In this document: positions 14,567 to 23,277 of the stretch, one piece after another | Numbering within the stretch: position 1 is the first letter of the stretch | Layout: every line of letters begins with the position of its first letter | Source: Nanobdellota archaeon | GTDB lineage: Archaea; Nanobdellota; Nanobdellia; Pacearchaeales; GW2011-AR1 | Reading direction: 5' to 3' | DNA: 46,180 nt | NCBI GenBank assembly: GCA_027858295.1 | Contig: JAQICZ010000010.1 | Span: 1-46,180 of the forward strand | Notes under the pieces: model-generated | What the model was told of the DNA's origin: nothing | Database searches by the model: none | Seen by the model: only the letters and a program-made list of their open reading frames with translations | Position numbers and translations under genes: made by a program

Positions 14567-16930
14567 ATGAAATTCAAAAAAATCACAGCAATCGCAGGTA
14601 GTCTGCTAATGACTGGATTAACTGTTGCAGCTGCTAGTGCTGCGGCTTTCCCTGCCCCATTCGTTAAGAGTGGTACAGCAGACGTGGCTATTGTTTACGG
14701 AGCTAATGCTGATTTAGTAGCATCAAACAACGTACACACAGCTTTAGGAAAGTTCGTAACTTCTACTGGTGCTGTAACTGTTGAAGGTGGTGAAGCTTTT
14801 ACTTTAGAGAAATCCTCTGACAAGTTTAACTTCGGTGACGCGTTAGATACAATTTACCCATCATTAGATGATGGTGACTTGGAATCTGCTCTAGCTGATG
14901 GAACTTATGATGATGGATCTATTGATGAAGACTTCTCACAAGAAATTACTTTAAGCACTAGCACCCACACTCTGGAACTTTTCCATGATGAGGATGTTAA
15001 CGGTGATGCTCCTACAATTGGTTTCAAAATCGATAAAGATGATGTAGTTTTGAAGTACACAATGGACTTTGATGGTAGCGATGTGAATGTTTCTGAAATG
15101 GCTGAGACTGATATGCCTCTCTTAGGTTCTAATTACTATGTACTTAGTGCTGATGAGGATACTATCGAGTTATTAGATACTGCTGAAAAAACTGCTTTAA
15201 ATCGTGGTGAAACTGCTACTGTTGCAGGTAAAGCTATTACTGTTGAGTACATTGGTACTAATAGTGTTAAATTTACTGTTGATGGTGAATCTACAGATTC
15301 TCTTGAAGAAAACGAACAATATGAGTTAGATGATGGTTCATACATTATCCCAACTGATATTATGACTTCTGCAAAAGATTCTGTAACTGACTCAGTAGAA
15401 TTTTCAATCGGTTCAGGAAAAATCGTTATTTCTCAAACTGAAGATAACGTTCAAGTTAACGATGAAGATGTTGATGGATTAGAAGCTAATTATGTAATTG
15501 ATTCTGATATTATCGATTCTGATATTATCGATTCTTTAACTTTAACTTGGGTAGCTGACGATGATATGTTCTTATATGAAGGTGAAACTTTAGTTATGCC
15601 TTTATTCGAGAATGTTAAAGTATTCTACGGAGGTCTAGACTTCCCAACTGATTCAGAAACTATCTCAATGAACAATGCAGACACTTTCACTATTGAAATG
15701 GATAACTATGATTTCCCAGTAATGTGGACTGATGGTGAAACCTCACCGACAATTAAGTCAGGTGAAGAATATTACGAATTAGTATTAGCATTAGAAAATA
15801 TTACTTATGCTGCTAAAGGTTATGACATTTCAGATGTGGCAAATGCAACATCTGGGTGGTCAAACATTACTTTAAGTAACGGTACTGTTGTAGATATTAA
15901 TGACCAGAATGAAACTGCAGCTCTTGCAGAAACTTATCTGGCTAATGTTCTTCCTGTACAAGACGGTGAAAGATTCATAGCTACAAAAATTACAGATGAT
16001 TTATCAGATGTAGAAACTATGTACTATGAAATTGACACTATTGACGCAGGAGATGCAGATTTGGTTCTTAAGTTAGAAGATTTAATCGAAGACAATGATT
16101 TGGACTTCGGTGATGTTGCTGACGATAATGACCGAGGAGATATCAATGTAGTTTTAGAAGAGTTTAGTGTAGATGAAGATACAGCGTATCTAAGTTTTAC
16201 AGACGCTACTGACTTCAACAAATTAGTTTCAGAAACTGGTATGGTAATTACATTACCTACAGTTACTGCAATTGAAGACTTGGATGGAAATACAGTAGAA
16301 TTTAACTTCCACGAAGCTAATGAAGATGGTGACCTAGTTACAACTGGAACTGACTTCACTGTAGAAGCTTCTTTGAACGGAGATAAGGATGTTATCTACG
16401 TTACAGACGCAGGTACTACAGACATGGACGACGACGATGACCTATACGTAGGTTACGTTGCTTCAGAATTAGCCTCTAAGACAACTTTGGACAAATCAGG
16501 AGATGAAAACGACTTCGAAGTAGAATACTACGGAGAAGAAGTTACTGCTGACGTTCAAGTTATCATGGGTGGTGAAGTATCAACTGCTGCCGCTGCTGAT
16601 TTCTTACCAGTTAAAGCTAGTGAAATTGACAATGTTAAGTCTAAGAACTTAGTAATTGTTGGTGGATCATGTGTTAACGCTGCTGCCGAAACTCTATTAG
16701 GTGGTGCATTATGTGGAGAAGACTTCACAGCTGCAACAGGAGTAGGTGCAGGTCAATTTGTAATTCAAGAATTCGTAGACGGATTTGCCCCTGGTAAAAC
16801 TGCTCTATTAGTTGCTGGTTACGAACAAGCTGACACTGTAAATGCTGTAACTTATTTAACAAAGACAGCTGATGTTGATACATCAGAAAAAATTGTTAAA
16901 GGTATGGAATCTGTAATCGATTTAGCATAA
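14567..16930 (+). CDS. S-layer protein, copy 1 (787 aa)
   Basis: A Sec signal peptide (MKFKKITAIAGSLLMTGLTV, cut after the ASA near residue 26) precedes an acidic, Cys-poor surface protein. The N-terminal segment FPAPFVKSGTADVAIVYGAN and the C-terminal SKNLVIVGGSCVN and LLVAGYEQADTVNAVTYL are typical of archaeal S-layer proteins (PF05123/PF05124 type). High Asp, Glu and Thr content and regular beta patterns fit a lattice protein. The first 200 nt are almost identical to the copy at 20938 and the last 350 nt are closely similar, while the centre differs. A strong leader, a proper terminator and optimised codons suggest high expression. Confidence 0.88.
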   Translation: MKFKKITAIAGSLLMTGLTVAAASAAAFPAPFVKSGTADVAIVYGANADLVASNNVHTALGKFVTSTGAVTVEGGEAFTLEKSSDKFNFGDALDTIYPSLDDGDLESALADGTYDDGSIDEDFSQEITLSTSTHTLELFHDEDVNGDAPTIGFKIDKDDVVLKYTMDFDGSDVNVSEMAETDMPLLGSNYYVLSADEDTIELLDTAEKTALNRGETATVAGKAITVEYIGTNSVKFTVDGESTDSLEENEQYELDDGSYIIPTDIMTSAKDSVTDSVEFSIGSGKIVISQTEDNVQVNDEDVDGLEANYVIDSDIIDSDIIDSLTLTWVADDDMFLYEGETLVMPLFENVKVFYGGLDFPTDSETISMNNADTFTIEMDNYDFPVMWTDGETSPTIKSGEEYYELVLALENITYAAKGYDISDVANATSGWSNITLSNGTVVDINDQNETAALAETYLANVLPVQDGERFIATKITDDLSDVETMYYEIDTIDAGDADLVLKLEDLIEDNDLDFGDVADDNDRGDINVVLEEFSVDEDTAYLSFTDATDFNKLVSETGMVITLPTVTAIEDLDGNTVEFNFHEANEDGDLVTTGTDFTVEASLNGDKDVIYVTDAGTTDMDDDDDLYVGYVASELASKTTLDKSGDENDFEVEYYGEEVTADVQVIMGGEVSTAAAADFLPVKASEIDNVKSKNLVIVGGSCVNAAAETLLGGALCGEDFTAATGVGAGQFVIQEFVDGFAPGKTALLVAGYEQADTVNAVTYLTKTADVDTSEKIVKGMESVIDLA

Positions 16931-17005
16931 CTTCCGGGAAAGTCTAAAAATTTATTTTTTTTATTTTTTTTGTTTTTTCTCCCCAATTTATTGGGGGAGA
17001 TAAGG
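16931..17005 (+). terminator. S-layer gene 1 terminator region
   Basis: Right after the stop codon is ACTTCCGGGAAAGT, also present after the second S-layer gene. A T-rich tract follows, then a strong hairpin CTCCCCAA-TTTA-TTGGGGGAG. T-tracts terminate archaeal transcription; the hairpin may protect the 3-prime end. Confidence 0.7.
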
Positions 17006-17249
17006 CGCGCAAACGCCTTACGTTAGAAAAAGTACTTGCGAGCGCCTCGAACCTTGCAAGGAATAGGCGAAGCGTGTTTTTCTTTTCTTCTAACAAGAAG
17101 AAAAGAACTGGCCAATTGGGCAAATTGTTCTAACGAACAATTAATTTTTTATTATTGGACGTAAGTCTTTTATTATTATTCTAATTATTTTGATAAGTTT
17201 AAATCATTGGAACAAAACAATTCCTTCACTCCGTTCAGTGATTCCCATA

Positions 17250-17299
17250 CAAAATTTCGTCAAAACTTTACCAAGGGTTTTGACCTGTCTGAAATTTTG
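17250..17299 (+). repeat. Palindromic element P1 with TTTACCAAGG loop
   Basis: CAAAATTTC (17250-17258) pairs perfectly with GAAATTTTG (17291-17299), and GTCAAAAC (17259-17266) with GTTTTGAC (17277-17284). The loop is TTTACCAAGG, with a CTGTCT bulge on the 3-prime side only (17285-17290). Two further copies, near 19499 and 23378, have the same layout, each with another copy nested inside. Confidence 0.8.
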
Positions 17300-17854
17300 G
17301 CACCCATATTCCCAAGCGAATGGTACCCAGAAATTTATCTCAGTTTTTTGTTGCTTTAGTGTTTAGCACTGATATAAAATCCCACAAAATGAAGTTCCGA
17401 ATCAATTACATTGGAACTTTGTTTCCCGAAGGGCGACCGTTTCCTCAAATAGAGGGAGTGGATGATTTTTGTGGCTATTACAAAAATTTGACCCATAAAT
17501 CATAATATTATCCACTGCGTTGCAGACATAAACTGTTCTTCTCTAATCGCTCAAATGTTCCCTTCTGTGCCCCCTGCCTAATCCATGCCTTAATCCGTGA
17601 AATCCGTGTGCTAAAATTGCCTTCTGTTTTTGCCTAATACCTCTCCTCCCATTACTCCCCCTGTCTAATCTGTGTGCACGATAGCATCCGTGAAACCCTT
17701 GGTAAAAAATGCCATGATGCATTCAATAAGATTTAAAAAACAAGCTTTCCATAATATTATATCCCAAATGCTGGGTAGTACGCTAAAACAAATTGCGGGC
17801 AAACCAGGTACATCGGTCTAAGACCCTTTGGGCTTTTCTTTCTTTAATAATTTT

Positions 17855-18059
17855 GCTTCTTCTCCCAACTTTTACCAAAAACACAATTATTTCTAAATCT
17901 CAACATAACTTACATAACCTGGAAAAATTGTTCGCTCCACTCATATAAATTTGAATTATCGCCGCTGGCAGAAGCAAATAGTGTAAATTATTTTTTTAAA
18001 TTTGATGGTATTTTCTGTTTGAAATATAATATTTGTCCCTGACGGAGTCGATAATTAAA
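17855..18059. repeat. 200-bp dispersed repeat, copy 1
   Basis: From TTCTTCTCCCAACTTTTACC to GTCGATAATTAAA this region is nearly identical to 34097-34338. The second copy carries 37 extra bases near its end. Substitutions are few and include the small TCGCCGCTGGCAGAAGC segment. Confidence 0.85.
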
Positions 18060-18246
18060 GTGTCTTTAATGAGCTAATGTTGCTAAATATCAATGAATTA
18101 AATTTTTGAGTTAGTCAAAATTTGGAGAAGAGCCATAATTTTTTATTGAAATCATTCATGCTTATATTTTTGATACACGATAAATAGTTGTACTTGTCGA
18201 TTTTAGTTAATCCTGCATATCTATGAGCGTCAGAATCTTTTGGTAA

Positions 18247-18618
18247 TCAACCACATTCAATTTCCACGATTGTTTTATCTTTATGTTTCTTCATCTCTTG
18301 TATTAAAAAATTTTCTGTCTGCTTCTCATAACTCGGAAAGTCTCTGCAAAAGTGAATCGATATTTCTTTGCTCTCTTCTTCCTCAAGTAAGTTCCCAAGA
18401 AGAATCTGAACAACAATTGAATACAATTTAAACTTAAATCTTGCAGGCTTTGCATAAGAAGGAATCGTATATTCCCTATTCTTCCAATGGCTTTTAATTT
18501 TGTCTATAACCTCCTCTTTAAACCTAAAACTTTTAACACATCCTCTCTTATCAACAACACAAATACTATAATCCTTATGAAATAAATCCTGTCCACTAAC
18601 ATCAATTTCTATTCTCAT
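18247..18618 (-). CDS. Hypothetical protein (123 aa)
   Basis: A soluble 123-residue protein with alternating beta and helix character: MRIEIDVSGQDLFHKDYSIC, then a basic middle (AKPARFKFKLYSIVVQILLG) and a C-terminal FLIQEMKKHKDKTIVEIECG. The first strand with Asp followed by a second strand is reminiscent of RNase H-like folds, but no family is recognised. A TATA-like ATTAAACT sits about 28 nt upstream of the ATG. It is the only apparently intact gene in about 4 kb of repeats between the two S-layer genes. Confidence 0.55.
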   Translation of the reverse strand: MRIEIDVSGQDLFHKDYSICVVDKRGCVKSFRFKEEVIDKIKSHWKNREYTIPSYAKPARFKFKLYSIVVQILLGNLLEEEESKEISIHFCRDFPSYEKQTENFLIQEMKKHKDKTIVEIECG

Positions 18619-19233
18619 CCCGTATTCAAAAAGAGCATAGTTTAATTGTTTATTTTGATTGCTGGATAATGTCTATGGCTATTACAAAAATCCCACCCAT
18701 AAATCATAATATTATCCACTGCGTTGCGGACATAAATTGCTCTTCTCTAATCGCTCAAATGTTGTAGCAGTTGCACAAAGTATTGTCCCATATATCTGGG
18801 GGAGTTAGAGACCTAAAGATTAGATTGTTCTCCCGCCCATAAATCATAATATTATCCGCTACGCTGTGGACATAAACTGCTCAATTCGAAAGTTCAATTG
18901 ATGTTAACATAAATTCTTCTTACATTTTTTGACTAATCTTGTTCTAATCCGTTCAATCCGTTTCATCCGTGAGCCAAACTTGCCCTCTGTCTTTACCTGA
19001 TACTTAATACCTAATACTCCCCCTGTCTAATCTGTGTGCACGATAGCATCCTAATGCATTCTATAAGATTTAAAAAAAGCTTTTATCTTTATCCAATAAC
19101 ATAAATCAAATCTAAAAAGAAGTATATATTTCATCAGGATAAATGAAAACAATAAGTTATATAAGCCAGAGAATGCAATTAAATTTAATTAAGTCCATAG
19201 GATCTTCACGGATCCTATGCTTCTTCTTCTGAT
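18619..19233. other. Non-coding region with R1 repeats
   Basis: No gene is seen. R1 copies lie at 18691-18760 and 18831-18890; between them is the TATATCTGGGGGAGTTAGAG half-unit (about 18790-18820). A CCCTGTCTAATCTGTGTGCA phrase at 19022-19041 repeats that at 17660, but without the 27-bp insertion found there. Confidence 0.55.
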
Positions 19234-19362
19234 ATGAAAAGAATTTGTGTTTATTTGGATGGTAGTAACTTTTATTTTTCCATAAAGAGAAAATTTGGTT
19301 GTAAAATAGATATTGGAAAGTTCTGTGGAAAGCTTTCAGATGGTTGTGATATGTCTTCTTAT

Positions 19363-19664
19363 TGAAACCACACCCCTTTAGGGTGTGGATGCCTTTTTTC
19401 GATATTATGGCACCTGAAAGGCGACCGTTTCCGCAAATAGAGGGAGTGGATGATTTTGCGTTAAGAAAGTCCCGCGGTTAAGCCACATGCTTTAAACGAA
19501 ATCTCGTGAAAAACTTTCCCCCGACGGCTTTACATTGAAAACTTTACCAAGGGTTTTCAACTGCCTGTAAAGTTGTCCACAAGGGTTTTTTACTGCCTGA
19601 GATTTTGTTCCATTAGCGTGTGGTTAGCGAGACTTTTAGCAAAATTTGACTTAATATTAATAAA
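19363..19664. mobile_element. Non-coding insertion splitting the NYN gene
   Basis: The insertion begins at TTAT/TGAAACC. A perfect 8-bp hairpin follows at once: CCACACCC (19368-19375) with GGGTGTGG (19381-19388), loop CTTTA, then a T-run. Such subterminal hairpins beside a TTAT or TTAC target recall IS200/IS605 ends, but no tnpA or tnpB is present. The interior carries GGCGACCGTTTCCGCAAATA, shared with 17430, and nested palindrome P2 (19499-19605). The exact right boundary is uncertain by a few bases. Confidence 0.6.
19499..19605 (+). repeat. Nested palindromic element P2
   Basis: Outer arms: AAATCTC (19499-19505) with GAGATTT (19599-19605), and GTGAAAAAC (19506-19514) with GTTTTTTAC (19585-19593, one G-T pair). 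Inner arms: CTTTAC (19528-19533) with GTAAAG (19567-19572), and TTGAAAAC (19535-19542) with GTTTTCAA (19553-19560). The inner loop is TTTACCAAGG and the inner bulge CTGCCT; the outer copy has its loop opened by the inner one. Confidence 0.8.
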
Positions 19665-20186
19665 ATATTATATAGCTCCAATAGAACAATCAGGTGCCCC
19701 TGAAATGTATGCAAAACAACAAAGCTTTTTTGATAAATTAAGAGAGGATAAGAAAATAAGAGTTATCTTTGGTAGGCTAGAAAAAAGAAAACGTAACGGC
19801 AAAGTATACTTCATTGAAAAAGCAACAGATGTTAATTTAGCGCTTGATTTAGTTCTTGATGCTCAGAGCGGTTTTTATGATAAGGCATTTTTAATTTCAA
19901 ATGATGGGGATTTTTCAGGGGCAGTTAAAGCAGTAATAAATAAATTTAACAAGCAGATAGTATATGTCGCAATAGGAAGTAACAACTCAATCTCTCATCA
20001 CTTGAAATCAGTATCAAGTCAAACAATAGTTGTTAGTAGAAAGTTTATTGAGGACACTATAATTTCTTAACATCTATCTAAATCGAATTCACATGTCTTA
20101 TAAAAAATGAAATTTTTCAATCTTTCAAGCTTCCTAAAAAAATCCAGTAGCGTATGATCAGCGAGGATTGTGGTGAAATTTGACTA

Positions 20187-20226
20187 ACAAAGAATTAGAA
20201 AGAAGCAATGTGCATTTTTCACACAG
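20187..20226 (+). pseudogene. Relic of a RhuM-family gene
   Basis: One frame reads KELERSNVHFSHRR, matching DEELDEKSNVHFLHIA of the intact RhuM gene at 24550. The nucleotide run AGCAATGTGCATTTTT is shared exactly. No further homology is visible on either side; an R1 repeat follows directly. Confidence 0.5.
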
Positions 20227-20250
20227 AAGACATAATATTATTCACTGCGT

Positions 20251-20320
20251 ACCTAAGGGGCATACCAATGGCACGAGAACCTTTTTTCAAAAGGCGAGAA
20301 CCGGAATGAAACTTCTCAGG
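20251..20320 (-). repeat. 70-bp CCTGAG module inserted in an R1 repeat
   Basis: The R1 sequence CACTGCGT-TGCGGACATAAACT is split by 70 bp that start ACCTAAGG and end CTTCTCAGG. With the next T, the ends form short inverted repeats (ACCTAAG and CTCAGGT). On the minus strand it reads CCTGAGAAGTTTCATTCCGG and then TTCTCGCC, resembling the modules at 23647-23688 and 34287-34323. Confidence 0.7.
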
Positions 20321-20432
20321 TTGCAGACATAAACTATTCTATTAAAAACGCTTAATTACTTTCTTTTTTTTGCCCCTTGCCTAATCCATGCCTTAATCCC
20401 TGTCCCATCCGTGAGCCAACTTGCCCTCTGCT

Positions 20433-20563
20433 TTCCGTCCACCGTCCCCGTCAATCGTAGACCGTAGACCGTTTGGCGCAAACCGTTAACTGTCGACTGT
20501 AAACCGATAACTGACAACCGATAACTGACAACCGTAAACCGTCCCCTGACAACTGACTACTGC
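20433..20563. repeat. Heptamer minisatellite (about 19 units)
   Basis: Units of the types ACCGTAG, ACTGTCG, ACCGATA, ACTGACA and ACCGTAA follow one another with period 7. The array lies at nearly the same distance before the second S-layer gene as the 14102-14206 array does before the first. Confidence 0.85.
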
Positions 20564-20653
20564 AACCTTCGGTTGCATGTCTATTCAAAAAAAACCACTA
20601 CCCATTTTTTCCCTTTCTTCAACTCCGTAGTTTCTAAAGAATAGTACCGAAAA

Positions 20654-20937
20654 CTTTTTAATGATAACCTCCTTATAGCCCATCAAATCAGCGATACAAC
20701 ACTTTTGGGATAAATTATAGTTTTTCTTAGCAAAACTCCCCGATAAGGATTAAGACTAACTTTTCTCTAATTATAGTATCGTTTGTGGTGAGTGAACGGC
20801 TCTTGCATTTTGTGGACAAAAAATGAAGAGTTGTTAATTCCCTTAAACCGAGTAGTTCCCCTATAACTATTTGGTTAAATGGTCGTCTTACGTCGACCTT
20901 GAAGCAAAGAGGAAAAAAGGAGGATAAAAAATAAAAA
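20654..20937 (+). promoter_or_regulatory. S-layer gene 2 promoter and conserved leader
   Basis: CTTTTTAATG (20654-20663) is a TATA candidate, implying a leader of about 250 nt. The leader shares TAGTTCCCCTATAACTATTT and GGTTA with gene 1. A hairpin follows in the same place but with different arms (GGTCG with CGACC), then AGGAGGATAAAAAATAAAAA before the ATG. AGGAGG is a strong ribosome-binding site. Confidence 0.6.
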
Positions 20938-23199
20938 ATGAAATTTAAAAAAATCACAGCAATCGCAGGTAGTCTGCTGATGACTGGATTGACAATTGCA
21001 GCTGCTAGTGCTGCGGCTTTCCCTGCCCCATTCGTTAAGAGTGGTACAGCAGACGTAGCTGTTGTATACGGAGCTAATGCTGATTTAGTAGCATCAAACA
21101 ACGTACACACAGCTTTAGGAAAGTTCGTAACATCTACAGGCGCAATGTCAGTAACAGGTGGTGAGAGTTTTAAGTTAGAGAAATCTTCGGACAAGTTTAA
21201 TTTCCAAGATGGATTAGACGCGGTATACACAAGTCTAGATAAAGATGAAATGTCTTTTTTGGCTGACGGAACTTACGACGACGGAGACGTTGACGAGGAT
21301 TACGAGCAATCAATCACTTTGGGATCTCAAACTTTAGAATTATTTACTGATAACGATTACAACAATGATGCACCAACAGTTGGTTTTCATTGGACTAATG
21401 CAGACCCAGTATTAAATTATACACTGGACCTAGATAATGAAGTACTTTTTTCAGATATGGTTGAGACTGATATGCCTTTGCTTGGAGCAAGTTATTATGT
21501 ACTTGCTGCATCTGCAACTCAGATTGATATCCTAGATTCTGCTGAGTCACAGATGTTAGCTCAGGGTGAAACTGTAACTGTTACATTGGATGGAGAGGCT
21601 TATACTCTTTCAGTTGATGTATATAGTGATTTTACAGCAAAATTCACAGTTAATGGAGAATTTTCAGAAAAGTTATCTGAAGGAGGATATGACGAAGTAT
21701 CAACAGATGTTTACGTTGTAGCCAAAGAAATTAATTATGCTGCAAAAGAAACTGGAATTAGTGATGTTCAATTTGCCCTTGGAAAAGGAAAGATTGAGTT
21801 AATCGATGGAAATGAAGCTGAGTTAAATGGTGATAAGATTGATGGTCTAGAAGTTGCTCTTACAGAAGGTAATAATGCAAGTTACTTTGAAACAGCAACT
21901 TTAATGTGGAAGTCAGATAGAGACACTTTCTTAACAGAAGATGATTCTCTAATGATGCCTGGTTTTGAAAAAATCAGTTTATCATTTGGAGGTTTAAATA
22001 TGCCTTCAGATTCAGAGATAATATCTGTTGACAACGGAGAAACTATGACTTTAAGTATGGATAACTATGATTTACCTTTTGTTTGGTACAACGGTACTGC
22101 AGCAATATTAGGTGAAGAAGATGCTGTCTTAGTGACTAATACATCAACCTTAGATAACAATACTTGGACTTCTCCTGCTAGAACAGAAAACAGTACAGGT
22201 GGTTTAGCTTTAGTAGAAGGTAATAGATTTATTGTAACTAATCTTGGTACAGACTTAACTGATGTTGAAACTATGTATTATGAAGTTACTACTGTTGAAA
22301 ATGATACTGATATCCTAGTTGAATTAGAAGACCTAATAGGTACCAATGATTTAACTTTTGATAAATTAGAAGCAAATGATAGAGGAGTAGTTACTGCTAC
22401 ATTGGATGCTATAAATGGAACCGTAGCAGGTGCTACTGCTTACATAACTTTTTCAACTACTAGTAATACTATCTATCATAACAAAGTAGTTTCAGATAAA
22501 GGGATGGTAATTACTTTACCAGCCTTGACTGATGGAGTTATCTCTGACATTGATGCAGGATTCCCTCTGAATTTTTCAGAAGCAGATAAAGATGACGACC
22601 TAACACAAGGTCGTGAGTTTTTTGCTACTATTAGTAATACAACTAATGAGAGATTACATGTATCTACACATAACTTAACAGCTTATGATGAAGAAGAATC
22701 TACCGATAATTTTATCGGCTATGTTCCTTCAAATTTAGCTTCTAAGCTTACATTTGATACTTCCGCCGATGAAAATGATTTCTCAATCGAATATTTCGGA
22801 GAAGAAGTCATGGCTGATGTGTATGTTGTTGTAGGAGACGCTACAATGACTACTGCTACTGCTGATGAATTCTTACCAGTTAAAGCAAGTGAAATTGATA
22901 ATGTTAAGAGTAAAAACTTAGTAATTGTTGGTGGATCATGTGTTAATACTGCTGCTGCTACTTTATTAGGTGGTTCGTTATGTGGAGAAGACTTCACAGC
23001 CGCTACAGGAGTAGGTAATGGCCAGTTTGTAATTGAGGAATATATGGACGTTTTTGCTACAGGCAAAACTGCTCTATTAGTTGCTGGTTACGAACAAGCT
23101 GACACTGTAAATGCTGTAACTTATTTGACTCAAATGGAAGATGTTGATACATCAGAAAAAATGGTCATGGGGTTAGAATCAGTAATAGGATTAGGATAA
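20938..23199 (+). CDS. S-layer protein, copy 2 (753 aa)
   Basis: Same architecture as the gene at 14567: signal peptide MKFKKITAIAGSLLMTGLTI, then FPAPFVKSGTADVAVVYGAN and a C-terminal lattice domain with SKNLVIVGGSCVN and LLVAGYEQADTVNAVTYL. The central 500-550 residues are related but strongly divergent in sequence and indels. They contain more Asn-x-Ser/Thr sites (for example NNTW, NGT, NTT), so glycosylation may differ. Conserved leader and terminator indicate both copies are expressed genes rather than a gene and a silent relic. Alternating or simultaneous use of two lattices is possible but not shown by sequence. Confidence 0.88.
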   Translation: MKFKKITAIAGSLLMTGLTIAAASAAAFPAPFVKSGTADVAVVYGANADLVASNNVHTALGKFVTSTGAMSVTGGESFKLEKSSDKFNFQDGLDAVYTSLDKDEMSFLADGTYDDGDVDEDYEQSITLGSQTLELFTDNDYNNDAPTVGFHWTNADPVLNYTLDLDNEVLFSDMVETDMPLLGASYYVLAASATQIDILDSAESQMLAQGETVTVTLDGEAYTLSVDVYSDFTAKFTVNGEFSEKLSEGGYDEVSTDVYVVAKEINYAAKETGISDVQFALGKGKIELIDGNEAELNGDKIDGLEVALTEGNNASYFETATLMWKSDRDTFLTEDDSLMMPGFEKISLSFGGLNMPSDSEIISVDNGETMTLSMDNYDLPFVWYNGTAAILGEEDAVLVTNTSTLDNNTWTSPARTENSTGGLALVEGNRFIVTNLGTDLTDVETMYYEVTTVENDTDILVELEDLIGTNDLTFDKLEANDRGVVTATLDAINGTVAGATAYITFSTTSNTIYHNKVVSDKGMVITLPALTDGVISDIDAGFPLNFSEADKDDDLTQGREFFATISNTTNERLHVSTHNLTAYDEEESTDNFIGYVPSNLASKLTFDTSADENDFSIEYFGEEVMADVYVVVGDATMTTATADEFLPVKASEIDNVKSKNLVIVGGSCVNTAAATLLGGSLCGEDFTAATGVGNGQFVIEEYMDVFATGKTALLVAGYEQADTVNAVTYLTQMEDVDTSEKMVMGLESVIGLG

Positions 23200-23277
23200 C
23201 TTCCGGGAAAGTATAATTTATTTATTTATTTTTTTTTATTTTTTTTCTTCCCCTCTCAAGAAGAGGGAAAGAAAAAA
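23200..23277 (+). terminator. S-layer gene 2 terminator region
   Basis: ACTTCCGGGAAAGT follows the stop codon, then a long A/T tract and a hairpin (CCCTCT with AGAGGG) followed by a T-run. The order of parts matches the terminator of copy 1. Confidence 0.7.

Larger units (their letters stand above)
17006..18246. other. Long non-coding repeat region between the S-layer genes
   Basis: No gene is seen. In order: a CG-rich inverted stretch (17010-17100); palindromic element P1 (17250-17299); GGGCGACCGTTTCCTCAAAT with AGAGGGAGTGGATGATTTT (about 17430-17470), also present near 19420; an R1 copy (17491-17560); a TAATCCGTGA phrase (17590-17620); a small insertion (17690-17716) absent from the sister site at 19051; and the 200-bp repeat 17855-18059. 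Confidence 0.55.
19234..20070 (+). pseudogene. NYN-domain (LabA/DUF88-like) nuclease gene, interrupted
   Basis: The N-terminal part starts at 19234 with MKRICVYLDGSNFYFSIKRK and stops at a TGA (19363-19365) after DMSSY. The C-terminal part resumes near 19664 with YIAPIEQSGAPEMYAKQQSF and continues to FLISNDGDFSGAVKAVINKF and a stop at 20070. Together they make one NYN/LabA-like protein of about 175-180 residues with the LDGSN and SNDGDF acidic motifs of this PIN-like RNase fold. About 300 bp of non-coding, repeat-bearing DNA separates the halves. Each half alone lacks part of the active site, so the gene is probably dead. Confidence 0.75.
20071..20432. other. Non-coding region with a RhuM relic and a filled R1 repeat
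   Basis: No intact gene is seen. The stretch includes the RhuM-like fragment (20187-20226), an R1 repeat interrupted by a 70-bp module (20231-20340) and a TAATCCGTGA-type phrase before the heptamer array. Confidence 0.5.

Noticed and set aside
17320-17505. 61-codon open frame between the S-layer genes
   Set aside because: It is composed of dispersed repeat sequence shared with 19420 and with R1, and has no independent support.
20727-21230. 167-codon minus-strand open frame opposite S-layer gene 2
   Set aside because: It is antisense to the conserved signal peptide and leader, so its openness follows from the S-layer codons.
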